DNA from: Pardosa pseudoannulata
Lineage: Eukaryota > Arthropoda > Arachnida > Araneae > Lycosidae
Direction of reading: 5' to 3'
Assembly: GCA_032207245.1 (NCBI GenBank)
Contig: CM063502.1
Coordinates: 136,642,498-136,706,497, forward strand
DNA length: 64,000 bases
Shown here: positions 1-14,230 of the stretch, one piece after another
Layout of the letters: the number at the start of each line of letters is the position of its first letter
Numbering within the stretch: the stretch's first letter is position 1
Notes under the pieces: generated by a model
Seen by the model: the letters and a program-made list of their open reading frames with translations, nothing else
Database searches by the model: none
What the model was told of the DNA's origin: nothing
Translations under genes and position numbers: made by a program

Positions 1-3000
1 TACTGTTAGATGACTTCCATACTTTTAAACGTAATGAGAAATTATCTAACCTATAAAAAATATACTAAATCCTTTAGTTATATAATCAATGGATGTTGTT
101 TTACAAGTGAAATAATTATTGTTTGACTCCTGTTTTGTATTATTTTAGATATTATACTCTCAGAACTATATTTTCTAAAACCTTTAAAGTCGAAATAGGT
201 AACTATATAAGCATATTAGTACTTTGAGAAATTTTCATTATTATGATTAGAAAACATTATTATGATTAGAAAAAGTAGTCTATTAACATGGTCATAGTTC
301 CTTAATTTTCGAATGAAAACTCAAAGTTTAATACACTTTTTGCCAATGACTATGTGCTATGATTTTTAAAGCACTACGGTTTAATTATTCGCTCTATGAA
401 GATTAATAAGTACGGTAACAAATGTTGAAAGTTGACTCGAGAGGTTTAGATTGGAATAGCACGGATTTCCCAAAGGCTATATTTAAACGATCCAGGTGAC
501 TATAAGTCATCATAATTTCAGTGGTTTTTAACCCCACGGAGTTTGTTACTACAGAAAAATGTGCTTTTTGTTTTACAATCATCTTTTTATTCAATTACTC
601 CAAATAGAACCAGAAAAGTTATTCTCATTGTCAAACCTGTCATCACCCTAAGGAGATTACAGAGTTGTATGTATAATTTTAGATTATACAAATACGTTCT
701 TACTTAGACTAAATTTCATTACTTTGGAGGTATCGATCGGATAGTAAGTTCACAGATGTGCAACTTAACCGTGTTTAGGCTTTTAAAAAACCTCATGCCT
801 CTGTGCTACAACTTATGTTTCTGTCTTCGAGTCCAAGTTATTACAGAATATAGAAAATGTACTATAGAAAATGACATACATTGGACAACATTTTTCATTA
901 TTTTAGTGAATTTGTCAATGGATCTAGGAGTTAGATTTTATTTGGGCATTAAATAGAAGAGCAAGATTAAACAAACCTTAGTTTTCAATCGAATTGACCT
1001 ATTACGGTGTGTTATGTGAATGATTTAGCTGGGCAACTAATTAATTTGAACAAGTTAATGCTTTTGCTGTAGAATAATTTAGCAGTGAACATTTATATTC
1101 CCATTGCGTAACGGAAGAACCACATCTTTCCCTATAACTTATAAATTTTTTACCAATTATTGCTTATCCTTTTACATGTTTCTTTTTTATTGGATTCGAG
1201 GTTTATTATACCTTTCAAAGATTTAATGTTTTAAAAAGTTCACATGTTTGTTACTTTTATTATGTACCTGCATTGGTAATTTTTTTTTTACAGATTTATG
1301 AGATATTTCTCAGTTATTTAAAACTAAACACTTAAGAAGATAATATAACTTAAATTACAGTCAATGTATTACCTAATAATTAAATGTGAATAAAGCAAAT
1401 TTCTTTTATGGACTCATCCAGTTGTTTAAAAAAAGAACATATTTCTACCTAATTTGCTGCAAATGACTGTAAACATTATCATTATTTAAATATAACAATG
1501 CAGTAAGTGTTAATTTGTATTCATGTATTTTGTTTGAATTAAATAATTGTTAAACCTGCATGTAAGCACAGTGTTAATTTAATAATTTTATTAAAATGAA
1601 AGCATTAAATCTCTGGATCGAGAAAACATATCATATTCAGGGATTTATAACTAAAATTGTTTCTCCCTTGAGTAAGCTTGTCTTTACGTTATTATTTATA
1701 ATATTTTCAGTATTTTTCTTAGGTAAAAATCTTACTAGTTAATTCAGTTATGTGGTAATTTCGGTAAGCTAAACGTGCGTGAATTCATTCTATAATAGTT
1801 TATGACGAAAGCAGTCCTTAATTTTAAGTACGGAAAATGTATACAGTGCATTAAGATTCATGAATATAAAATGAATTTAGTTCGTGTAGTCGATTTTCAT
1901 CTTGAAATATATCTCACTGCTATTCAAATATCAGTAAGAAGAAATATGAGGCAATGAATGGAGATATTATTTTTAAGCTATTTTATGTTACACAGTATAT
2001 TTTACTATTCCGGTGTAACAATGAATATATAGACAGTTATTAATAATTCTTATTAATAAATTATTTAAGTTCATAAGACTAAAACAAAAATGGCAAATTA
2101 TTTAAGGGGGTTAGTACCTATCAAACTGAAAAGTGTTCCTGAATAACCTCTTGGAACATCAATTTGCACCCGTTAACACGATAATAAATGCAGTTTACGC
2201 TACCTTTTTCGGATTACTTTTGTGGTAGTGAAAAATTTTGAACCAATAAAAGACGCTATCAGACAACAACCTGAAGCAAAATGAAGCGCCAGAAATTTTT
2301 TACTCTCAAAAGTAAAATCAGTGCACTTTTCAACGGGAAAAATAATCGTAGACTATATCTGTTTCTTTTTTCAAGTGTACAGGTTGAGGTCTTTAAAATA
2401 GCTTAGTTTTGATTCGATATAAAACATTTTGCTCTGTTTAGGATAATTTTCTTAGTACATCCTTAATATAGGACCAAAATTATAAAAATTATTTTGTTGT
2501 ATATGAAGCTACAAATATTTGAACAATCATATATATCCAAATGAAAAAAAATAGAAATACACTTACATACAAAATCATTTTTAAAACTTGTAAATGAGAA
2601 GCTATATTTTACGTTGAACAGAAGCTAATTATTGTTTGTTTCTGTTAACATCAATGAATGTATTTTTACCTTTCTTTAATTTTCAATCTTTAAGAGTTTT
2701 AATATTTTTTATTTTAAAATGACAAATACTATTAAAGTTTTGATTTACAAAACAAAACAGTTACACATAACTCTAATTTGATGTAAATGCATTCCAACAT
2801 ACGTATTTTAGAAGTTATAAAACATATAATACTCGAAATTACAAAAGCAAATATTTTTTAGGCTAGAGTACTGTTAAAGAACTTGTGACAGATTAATTCT
2901 TAAAGGATCAAGAGTTTTTTTAATGATAAATCAAAAAGAGTGTGGTATAATGAAGATTTTAAGTCCTAAAACTACTATATCTTTTAAGCCCCTTAGACGC

Positions 3001-4850
3001 CTTAATATAAAGGGCAATGTATAATTAGCTTATGTACAGTAAAAAATAAGGCATGATTAAAAATATGAAGAAAATTTTGCAGAATGAGTTTTAGACATGT
3101 AAAAAAAAGAGAAAAAGTAAATTGTACTAAAATGCAAATTATTCATTTAAAAAAATATTGAACTGTATTTAAAGATCTGTAATCACTTGAGTGGGAGTCA
3201 AAGAAGAAATGAATTACATTACCGCATAGAAAGTTTGGATCATTAATTTTAGAATTAAAAGAAACACTGAGGAATGATGATGATTAATGATGCGTTGACT
3301 ATTTCAGTTTCCGACGACTTTTCTAATATTGATGAATTGCTAGACTAATTGATAAATTAATTTATTGATAAATTAAAATTCAAGAATATGGTTAGCCAAT
3401 TATACACTGTCTCGTTCTTACGTGGCATCACGACAGATTGATTATTGTTCAATAGTTTTCTGATTAATATTTATTTGGTTGATTGATGACCATATATAGT
3501 TAGATTCTATAACAATTTTACGTGTCTAATCACATCTATCTCAATACCCTGGGATAATGACGTCTTTTCAATCCAGGTTCTTTAAAAAAAATGTTTCTGA
3601 AATTTAGATTCTTAAAACATTAAATTGTAGATTATGCATGTAAAAGTGAATACTCATTTCAAAATAAATTGTTATGTTGCTATTTAATTCAAACCAATAA
3701 TCGTTCGGAATGGTAAAAAAATATATTTTTTTATAACTTATGAGGTTATTTTAGATTTTAACACAATAATGCCTATCGTACATTTTGAAGGACATTTGAA
3801 AAAAAGTCTCTAAATGTTTTTCATGCTTTATTGGTACAATTTTTCCTATTTGTTGAAAGCATATAAAAATCTCATAAGTAATCTTCCATGTTTTGAAATA
3901 TTTGCACTTATATATAATTTGCCACCAGTGTTTACAACATCAAGAAAAAATTAATTCAACATTTTAAAATTCTAAATCGTGATCAATAGCCATATCTATG
4001 ATAGTAGTTCAATTTAACGAACTATGTTTACAGGTGATAGGAAATAAATCTCTTATGATGAAAAATCCTTTTTATAAATGGCATAGTAGGAACTTTATAT
4101 ATAACAGCTTATCACTAATTTAAACAGACCGTAATATTTAAAACTGATTAAATTAACCATTTATTTTACGCTGGGGGTACATTATAACTTATATTTAAGA
4201 TATTCATTGATATAAATTTTCCTTAAATGATACAGGCATTTTTTCGCTAAGCCGATTTAAAACGCATGTTAGTGTACTTTATTGAAATTTAACAGAGTAA
4301 GAATTGGAACTTATATCAATACATAACTCTTCATCTGTAAATGTAATATATGTTAAAATACTTTAAATTTTAAAAAAGTTTAAATAAATGTGTGATAACT
4401 GCGTAGCTAACTGCGAAATATATAGAGATTCTAAGGTGTTCTGCATGTGTACATGTTTAACTAACTCTTTTTAAGAATTATATCATTTAAAGCAGTAAAA
4501 AATGAAACCTACTTAGAATTCAGCATATACCCAATAGCATATGAGAGTATTATTAAACTTATGTTTGTAAAAAATGTAACCCCTTGAAAGAATCAACTGA
4601 GTTAAATGAGATTTAATACTCAAGCAAACTGTATTGGTACAAATAAATGATTACATTTTCAAAGGTAAATAACAATAAGAAATATCCGATATCATAATTT
4701 GGAGTAATGCAAAAAGTACTACTATACAACGTGATATAAAGTCCAACAGATTTTGAGTGTCTGCTTAGAGAAAAGCATACCGCATTGTTTGCATTCGTTG
4801 AAAAAGCTTATCTCTTGAATCTGTAGAACAAGGATCACGAGCAAGATCCC
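1..4850. other. AT-rich sequence without recognisable gene
   Basis: No reading frame here has a recognisable domain or supported splice structure, and I see no terminal repeats or RNA gene. The only local structure noted is a 19-bp tandem pair at 236-273. The two short open frames at 403-594 (minus) and 756-956 (plus) look like chance frames. Decayed repeats too old to see by eye may be present. Confidence 0.5.
236..273. repeat. 19-bp tandem duplication, two exact units
   Basis: The unit CATTATTATGATTAGAAAA occurs twice without a gap (236-254 and 255-273). It is an exact two-copy duplication in otherwise single-copy AT-rich sequence and probably a replication-slippage product. No function is implied. 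Confidence 0.85.
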
Positions 4851-4852
4851 GA

Positions 4853-4882
4853 CCCCCCCCCCCCCAAAAAAAAAAAAAAAAA
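4853..4882. repeat. C13-A17 homopolymer junction
   Basis: A run of 13 C is followed directly by 17 A. Such a junction is unusual in this AT-rich sequence and is prone to length error in sequencing and assembly. It abuts the possible mariner relic just downstream. Confidence 0.85.
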
Positions 4883-5110
4883 TTATGAAAAGGCATCATA
4901 TCAGGAGAATAAGCAGTCTAAGGAAGAAGCTTTAAGTATTCTATTGAAAAGAAGTCTTAGAATTTTTGCAATGTGTAGGAGTACATTGCCCTGTAAAATG
5001 AAAGAAATGCCCTGATGTAAATGAAGGACTTTGGGATTTCAGTGATGTATTTGTTGCTGTTAAGACTGATCAAAATTCATAGCTGCTGAGATCGTCAATA
5101 ATACGCAATA
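4880..5110 (-). pseudogene. possible relic of a mariner-type transposase
   Basis: Read on the minus strand, a short stretch at about 4883-4960 gives EYLKLLP, a stop, then TAYSPDMMPF. This resembles the PPYSPDLAPSDYHLF block that carries the third catalytic acidic residue in mariner transposases. Just upstream in another frame, a Q-x-x-x-P-x-H-x-K pattern (about 4960-5010) could be the preceding QDNARPHxA block. The two blocks lie in the order and roughly at the distance the family would give, but frameshifts and stops separate them. The helix-turn-helix half is not visible further upstream, where frames at 5070-5288 and 5273-5467 are open but unrecognised. This rests on short motif resemblance only and could be chance. 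Confidence 0.3.
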
Positions 5111-5114
5111 ACAT

Positions 5115-5890
5115 ACCAAAACATAATTCTAGGTGTTCGTCGTGTCTAGGTTTCGTATAACGTTTAACAATTCCCCCCAATATGTTGTGTTCAACCGTAT
5201 AGCGTATAACATGAACGCGGCTATCATGGTACAAAATAAACCATATTCCTAAAACGATACAAAACAATGTGGCTAGTCTACAAGACATTCTATTTGTTCA
5301 CGAGTTCTTTGAACTTCAATTGTCGACGGTTTGTGTAAGAGGGAAGCTTTGTACGTAGTCCACTGGAGTTGAATTGACAAAGAAGATGATGGACACGCTT
5401 GCATTAGTAGACCAAAATGCTGCTTACTCGATAAAACTGCATGGTCCACCAAAACCTTGTGGAGCAAGTATCAAGCACGCTTTGATGTGAACTTTGGGCT
5501 TCTACTCCTGGATTTTGGAGTGATACAGTTCTTATCCAATGATTTCTTTTTACACTATCTACAGTTGATACATTATTCCATGGTAGAAAATTCCTTCCTT
5601 ACGAAGGCCAATGATTCTCCCCCATTTAAATTCCTTTAATTTGTTGGTAATTATAAGCTATTCTTAAATTTTCGCTACAGATCCTTATTTATACGGTTAC
5701 AGCAGTGTCGAGGACGCTTCTCTGTCCACGCATGCGGTGTGACTGAAATGCATAACACATTATAATTCGAATTTTCTGAAAATTTCAACTCAATCTTTTT
5801 AGTATTGCATGTTCTAGAAACATGGGTTTATATAGAAAATTCTTTTGTGCGATTATAACACTCACACAATAATCCCGATAATTGTATAGT
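5115..5890. other. slightly GC-richer stretch, no identified gene
   Basis: Base composition is less AT-rich than the surroundings, and open frames run on both strands: 5070-5288 minus, 5273-5467 minus and 5457-5639 plus. None shows a domain I recognise. It may be the upstream part of the possible mariner relic or another old repeat. Confidence 0.3.
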
Positions 5891-5995
5891 TGTGCACTAC
5901 AGATTTCTTCAAATACTGCACTATAGAGAAAATTTTTTTTATACTAGTTGAAGTATTTTGCAAGGCAGGGAATATACGCATGCATATATACATGC

Positions 5996-7927
<1,932 letters not shown>

Positions 7928-8395
7928 TGTGGCGACTCGGTCGCACTGGTTATTTTTTGTAATACTAGTTTATTTTTTACATAATCGTTTATAATTCATT
8001 TCACAATACTTGTTTATGCTAATTTTTATTTTTACGAAATTGTAACTGTTAACCGGACTGTTCACTGTTCATGATATAAGCATCCGCCACTCAAGCAACA
8101 GAGGTCATTCACCTGAGTCGGACTTGTCTCGTTCTCTCGCTGCCAGCAGCCGACTTCAACGTTATACGGACTCCCGCTCCGTGCGACCTTCAGGTGCCCT
8201 CTGCGACTGTATGTTCGCCACGCCGCTGCAGAGAGTTTAAATTAAGTCTGCCAAGTTGCTGCATGTTGTTATTGATCGTTGTGAAGGATATTGTTTATAG
8301 TTTGTATTAATTTTTGTTACCACAAGCCAGTGGTTATGTTGTTATTCAAGTAGCAATAATAAATGTCTTATTTTCCGTTCATGTGTGTGTAAGCA
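7928..8395 (+). mobile_element. possible solo LTR
   Basis: A GC-richer block begins TGTGGCGACTCGG and may end at the CA of GTAAGCA. It contains a TATA-like GATATAAG at 8073-8080 and an AATAAA signal at 8358-8363, followed by TTTT and GTGTGTGT. This is the order expected for the U3-R-U5 parts of a retrotransposon LTR. No second LTR, primer-binding site or pol frame was found nearby. TTAAG occurs just left (7922-7926) and again near 8408, but the latter lies beyond the proposed CA end, so the boundaries are uncertain. The family is unknown. Confidence 0.35.
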
Positions 8396-8830
8396 TATTT
8401 AGGTAATTTAAGCGAGTGGCAAGAGTTGGGCACCAATCGAATGTTTACCCTCTAACGTTTATTGAAAATTTAATGGAAAGCTAGTTCACCATGTCAATAG
8501 ATTTAAATACAGTAGGTATAAAAATTAATGAAAAAAAGCAAATAATTAATATGATTGTTGTAATGTACTTACAACACAAACACCAGTGTTCGTTCTGAAA
8601 GGGGAAACACAGTAAAAAATATAATACAATATATTTGAACTAAAACATTTAATATGTTCACTATTCACAGATATTTCTTTCTTGATTAATATATGACATT
8701 CATTATTCGATATTCATCAATGTACAATAATTCATTACAGTTTTCTTTTTTCTATACGTTATTCCTTAATCAAAATATTGAATTAATTAACTGAGGACCA
8801 AGTAACAATCATGAATATGTTAAATATGTT
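8396..8830. other. AT-rich sequence, nothing recognised
   Basis: I see no gene or repeat boundary. It includes GAGTTGGGCACC near 8424, which may belong to the retroelement-like block on the left. Confidence 0.4.
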
Positions 8831-8833
8831 CTA

Positions 8834-9480
8834 GACAGGATGAACGTCTGGGAGGGAGTAAAGGTCGTCACTTGTTTCAGATGTGGGCTGAGGAATCGGG
8901 CAACATTTCCGTCTGCTCTCCAAGGCTCTCTCTGGCTTGCTCACTGGCTCTCGATGTGCCCAGGAACTCTTGAATCTCAACTTCGACTCCTTTCCCAACT
9001 TTCTTTTTACAACTTTACACCTTGGTTCAAAGCTCCTTTTTTCTCTTTTGGAATCACTAGTTGGTGAAATTTTCCCACATCTGCATCACTTTCGGGAGTG
9101 CATGTGGGCTCATTAAAATGGCCTCTTTTGGTGAAAGTTGACATTATTGCTTAGCCCCTGCCCCTATATCTCCCGGTGTAACAATAAGTTACATTTTGTT
9201 CACCCCATGCGGCAGGACCGGTTTGAATGCAGAGCGACTTCGGACTTATCCTAGCCAATAGAGGTGTCCATGAGTTTTGGAGAATTTTGACTCTCTCCCC
9301 CCGCCGTTCTGGAGTGGACTTTTTTTTGTCTCCGCAGAGGATCGGAAATTTTTTGAGGGACAAGGTTGTTACAAGAAGAGGCGAAGGTGAACGGCTAGCA
9401 TCCGTGGCTTGTGGATGACCCCCTTTGAAAGAATAGCCATATTATTTTTTTCAGGATTGACGCCGATTCGAGAGCAGTCT
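8834..9480. other. GC-richer island, probable old repeat
   Basis: Composition changes abruptly relative to both flanks. The block includes pyrimidine-rich stretches and open frames at 8840-9067 plus, 9151-9363 minus and 9227-9418 plus, none with a recognised domain. I think it is untranslated or degenerate repeat sequence imported by a mobile element. At 9169-9195 lies one member of an inverted pair described separately. Confidence 0.35.
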
Positions 9481-9665
9481 TCGATCTACTAATGAAAAGT
9501 TGATTCAACTATTTGTATTCCTTAGACATTTAACTAAATTTATTAAATAATTTAATCAAGACCTATTTTTCATGTGTTTCTTAATGAGTTTTAATTTCTT
9601 TCTCAAACACTAGGCCAACGTAACATTATTATTTTTACACCCGGCTGCATCCCTACCTGGGCTTG
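9155..9665. repeat. diverged inverted repeat pair (about 50 bp arms)
   Basis: The sequence CCCGGTGTAACAATAAGTTAC near 9170-9195 is matched in reverse orientation by the segment at about 9618-9645. The reverse complement of that segment reads CCGGGTGTAAAAATAATAAT then GTTAC. Weaker similarity (AGCCC about 20 bases outside) extends the arms to roughly 50 bp. This could be the termini of a DNA transposon of about 0.5 kb, or two diverged copies of one repeat in opposite orientation. No target duplication was established. Confidence 0.4.
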
Positions 9666-9840
9666 ACCGTTACACTTGTGCCACTCCTTGAGCTATAACT
9701 CCTCCGCAGGGGTCCTTACTAAAACTCAAAGTCAACAGCTAGACCTAAATTCTTCTTGGAAATTTAGTCCACAGCTGTGTATGCACATGCCGACCATCGT
9801 GGGAAAGTACATCGGTACAATGTCATAAAACATACCAAAT
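9600..9840. other. GC-richer island, probable repeat remnant
   Basis: Sequence such as CCCGGCTGCATCCCTACC and CTCCTCCGCAGGGG stands out from the AT-rich flanks. No reading frame or RNA fold was recognised. It is probably part of the same repeat family as the island at 8.8-9.5 kb. Confidence 0.3.
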
Positions 9841-9849
9841 ATTATTAAA

Positions 9850-10495
9850 TTTTAGGAACAAAATCTACATTTTTTTAGAAAAAAATAGAAGAATATTTTA
9901 TAGCGAGTGAAAAAATATTTAAATAAGAAGAAAAACGTTATGTGGGAATGTACTTAGTGCAAAGATATTTTAACGCATTATAAGGAGAAAGGTAATAATT
10001 TTTCAATATATATATCATGCAGTAAATAGTTATTTAATTAAAATTGTTGTCTAAGATGCAGTTTTCCTTTCTTTGTATTATGAGACTTCGAGATATTAAA
10101 TCAGATAATTTGAACAATATACTAAAATTAGAAATTTTAAACACCTTGATTACGTCTTCATACACAGTTTAATGGCATTAAATATAATAGGCATAAAAAC
10201 TTAACATAAGAGATAAATATTTAACATGTGAAATTTCTCTTATATTACATTTTGAATCATTTCTATACCAAAACTAATCTGTTTAGATAATTGAAGAAAG
10301 TATTTTATTGAGCGGTTAAAAATATGTAAATAATAATAAAATTATGTGGGAATGCACTTAGTACAACGATATTTTAACACAGTTTCAAAAGGAAGATAAT
10401 AAATTTTATAAATATATATTTTGCAGTGAATCGTACTTTAATTAAAATTTATATCTAAGATGCAGTTTTCTTAGTTTAATAAAACTTAAGAATAC
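9850..10495. repeat. tandem duplication, period about 404 bp
   Basis: Segments about 9850-10090 and 10265-10490 align in order. Shared blocks include TTATGTGGGAATG (9938 and 10342), GATATTTTAAC and CTAAGATGCAGTTTTC. The copies have diverged by many substitutions and small indels, so the duplication is old. No coding content is seen. Confidence 0.75.
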
Positions 10496-12197
10496 AAAAA
10501 TCTATTTATCAAGCTCAGCGGAAAAATTAAAATGCAAATATTAATTCATTAGTGATATGTTTATACGCCGTTTATTTATACTTTTGTATAGAAAATATAT
10601 ACAAACTATTTCTTTACATCAAATTTGTAAAAAGAAACCTAATATTTAAAACATCATATTTGATTTAAAACTGAGACACATATTCGAGACACATACATTA
10701 GAATTTAATAAAAAGAAAATGTATCACCAATACTGAATATAGGGAGTAACTATCCTATTAATTTAATTGTAATTAATTATTACTCCATTTTCTTTATCTG
10801 AGGGCACAATTTTACTACACATCTACCCTATTATGAACAAAGTATATTTATTAGTATTAAACTAAATTAATTCTTCTGTATATGAGTATTTACGTCGCTT
10901 TACAACTTGAGCGCATTGATTAAAAACTAAAAATAGTTTTCTGCTAATTACTGTACTTTGAAGGGGATCATTACACTAATATTACATTACCTTGTAATTT
11001 TATCTTATTATTTTTATTATAATACAATTAAATTGTCATAAGTTAAAATTTCAATTACGCATCTTTACTACTTCAAGAAACATAAATATATATATAAGGA
11101 ATTTTATTAGAGTGAATATAATAAAGATGCCTCCTATAATTATAAGATTTTGACTAATTCTAAGCTGATTATAGTACTTAACTTTCCATTTAACTAAAAA
11201 TAATGAGTGCTTTATTTATAAAAATAGAGTTACCTGGTATATTTGTTATATAATGCGTAATTATTCCCTTTAAGCACTATAGTCTAGTAAAGCGTACAAC
11301 CTATTAATACTTGCCATGAAATGTAAAAATACACGTTTTATAGAAAAAGTTACTTTCAGGTTCATTACCTTAGTTCATTAAAATTAAAAATGAAGGAGCA
11401 ATAGTAACGCATTTTGTTTATTCAATAAAACCCAAATGATTTTCTCGCGTAACATTAAATCATTAAAGTTCTGATTTCTATATAGATGTTGTTTAACAAT
11501 ACAAATGACCCTGCTTTGAAGCACACAAAAGATGCTTATTTGTCGTTGATATCAATGCCCTTTTTTGTCAAAAGAGAAAGAAACACTTTCTTTTGTGTCT
11601 TTTGACTATTATGCATAAATGCCATCTTAGAAGTGAATAGTAATTAAAATGTTTCAGAATCATCAATAAACAAGGAATGCCGTCTTCAGAAACTAGTTCA
11701 GTTCAGTATCTTTAAGAAAATTGGATGCGCAAACAAAAAGAAGCTTCGAATAATTGAGTAAACTATATTGTATAAAATAAAGGATTGCGTATGAAGTATT
11801 GAAGAAGATATCATCTCATGTAGAAATATTCGGATATAATGAGCCTATATTATTTTTGCTACTAGTTATTTTTTAAAAACAGTATTTGAGTGGTATTTTT
11901 TTAGCTCGTGAGATTTCTATGAAGTGAGGTCAGAGAAAATGTTCTTGCAATAAAAGTTAAAAGTAAAAGATATAGTTTAGCAAATATTTTATAAAGCCTT
12001 AATGTGTCTAAGGATTTTGGTGCTTGCCAAATTCGTATCTGTTTTTCTAAATACTCAAATGTTTAAATATTTAATAAAATTATACACATAATTGTGAATA
12101 TCTGTTTTAACTGTTATAAATGTATGAAATTACACACCTTAATTTATTATGATGAAAAATGTTATAAGTTAATGAAAAAAATATGTATGCTATATTA
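10496..12197. other. AT-rich sequence without recognisable gene
   Basis: I see no coding, RNA gene or terminal-repeat signal. Confidence 0.5.
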
Positions 12198-13392
12198 TAC
12201 AGTATATAATAATAACCTAAGATATCTGTCCGTCTGTCCTCGAATTTATGAAGCGGTTGGACAACAATGGATAGAGGCATTCATATTGGATTCTTGATGA
12301 GTTAGGGTTAGCAAATTCAAAGCGAGTAAAGTTTATCGTCTCTTATCTATCCAATTCTAGAATAAATTGGTATAAATGTCCTTCATATCACAGCAAAAAA
12401 TACTGGGGTATTTAAAACGTTCGAAATCCACGCCTTCCCCCTTTTTCGAGATTTCAATGCCACAATATCAAACCCTATTTTAACCGGTTAAGAGCAGGCG
12501 ATTAAATTTATCACATAATAAATAGGTAAAAATAACATTTTTTTCTAGCATTATGACGTCATTCCTTTAACCATCTCAATTAATCATTTATTTTTTTAAA
12601 TATATTTAAATATTTTCTGCATTATTTTCATACGTTTTATCACTGAACTTAGATATATAAATACGTAAATAATTTTTGTTACAATCAAAACTTTATCACC
12701 GGTATTAAAAACAAATTCTTTTCATAAAAGTCTCAATCTATTTCATGGATTAACCCTTAATTTGGCTAAGTCTGCCCACTACACCGGACATGTATATTTA
12801 TAACTGCTATATAACATTATTGTCAGTGTTCGCCACAACGGACATTACTTATCTCAAAAATGGAAAATGCTAAATAGTTTTTGTTTATTTTACAGAGATC
12901 CTAATGTCTATACAGACATGGAAAGATAACAGAAACTAAAAAATATTTGAAAAAACATCTTGTCAAATTAAAATTAAGGGTTAATTAATATCTAGTGTTA
13001 AATTTATAAATTGAAAATATATAATTTAAACTCTATATATTTGAAAATTAAGAAGTTTGTTAGTTTGTGTGTTTGTTTTTTATACATAACCACATGGTTT
13101 GCAATCTGTTCACTAAACTTTGGACAACATTTATATATACCGCTAAATAATCACTGTCAATATTAAAAACTACTCTGCTCTCCATCCTATCGCATAATAT
13201 GACAACATAAATTAAAGATATTAACGGGCATACATTCTGTAAAAGTAAGTTCAGTAAAGTTATCAGAAGCGTGTACAAGATAATTCTCAAACAAAAATCA
13301 AACCATTCTTTTACCAGCCTTATAGTTTACTTTACAATTCTGGGAAAAGTAAAAATTTTACTGATCCCGTCATATGACAGGCTATATGCTAA
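12198..13392 (+). mobile_element. Helitron-like non-autonomous element, copy A
   Basis: This block aligns with 15858-16660 over most of its length. Shared stretches include TCTGTCCGTCTGTCC-type sequence near the left end, TGATGAGTTAGGGTTAGCA, ACATAATAAATAGG, GACGTCATTCCTTTAAC and the right end. The right end has an imperfect palindrome CCCGTCATATGACAGG (13366-13381). Seven bases later comes CTAA followed by T, the 3' signature of Helitrons (hairpin then CTRR, host T). Relative to copy B it has about 105 bp extra near 12310-12415 and a nested piggyBac-like insertion at 12754-12980. No Rep/helicase coding remains, so it is non-autonomous. The left end is eroded. Family assignment rests on end structure only. 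Confidence 0.6.
12754..12980. mobile_element. piggyBac-like MITE (227 bp) nested in Helitron-like copy A
   Basis: Termini are CCCTTAATTT and the inverted AAATTAAGGG, flanked on both sides by TTAA (12750-12753 and 12981-12984). This is the target duplication typical of piggyBac-superfamily elements. There is no transposase frame, so it is a deletion derivative mobilised in trans. Inside, two similar motifs ending CGGACAT (near 12787 and 12841) form short direct repeats. It lies inside the Helitron-like copy, so it inserted later. Confidence 0.75.
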
Positions 13393-14130
13393 TAGTCCAT
13401 AGAATAATTCACTTTAGAATGTAAATGTTAACCTACAACTTAACGTAATGATAAAGCGTGAAATGAATTAATAATACACACATCTTTCTTACGACAAATC
13501 TTTTACGACAAATTACGACAAATATCATTTCTTACGACAAAAATCGTAAGAAATTCAAAAACTCATGAACATTTGGAAAAAATACAACCAGAATAAAATT
13601 GTAACTAATTAGTCATTATAAATAAACCTTGCTTTTTAATTATCTGAATGATTTTATTTCATTTTATAAATACGAGAAATATATACATGCAGAAGAATAT
13701 TTAAGCTAATCAAATAAGTATATTATAAAAGTAAAGAGAATAAAATAATGTAATTTATAATTCTTCTACATCTATTGTTTTTATTGTAATTATTTAAAAG
13801 GAATAACTTCAAAATTTTAAAAGAGATGACTGAAGCCTTGAATATCTCACAAATGTGTACATAAATTTATTAAGTATTTAGAATTTTTTATCATTGAAAA
13901 TGACTCAATTTCAGAATATATAGATTACGTTTAATAGGTATGAGGCTCATTATAAAACTGCAATTATTTATAAAAACCAACTTATCAAAAGATGACGAAT
14001 TATTGGTTGAGAAATTATAAAATGTGCATATCAAAGAGTTGAAATAGTTTAAATCAATAAATTTTCAAACATTTCCCCTTAAAAAAAAATTAAAGACCAT
14101 AAATTAGCAAAAAATATTGATTGAAAAGGT
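13393..14130. other. AT-rich sequence without recognisable gene
   Basis: No coding or RNA signal. TTACGACAAAT-type motifs recur at about 13488-13550 as a short local repeat. Confidence 0.45.
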
Positions 14131-14230
14131 AGAACATAGCCCAAAATAGCAGAAAGAACTTGAAAGCTAAATTTTTGCAAGTTAACTAAATATTAATCAC
14201 CTCGAGGTATAATAATTTCTAACTTTATTG
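14131..14230 (+). repeat. 100-bp direct repeat, copy 1
   Basis: Begins AGAACATAGCCCAAAATAGC and ends CTAACTTTAT. A diverged copy lies at 15161-15254 in the same orientation, 1030 bases downstream. The second copy sits between two (AT)n arrays. Confidence 0.8.

Noticed and set aside
8840..9418. Open frames in the GC-richer island as genes
   Set aside because: No domain, overlapping frames on both strands, and composition explained by an inserted repeat.
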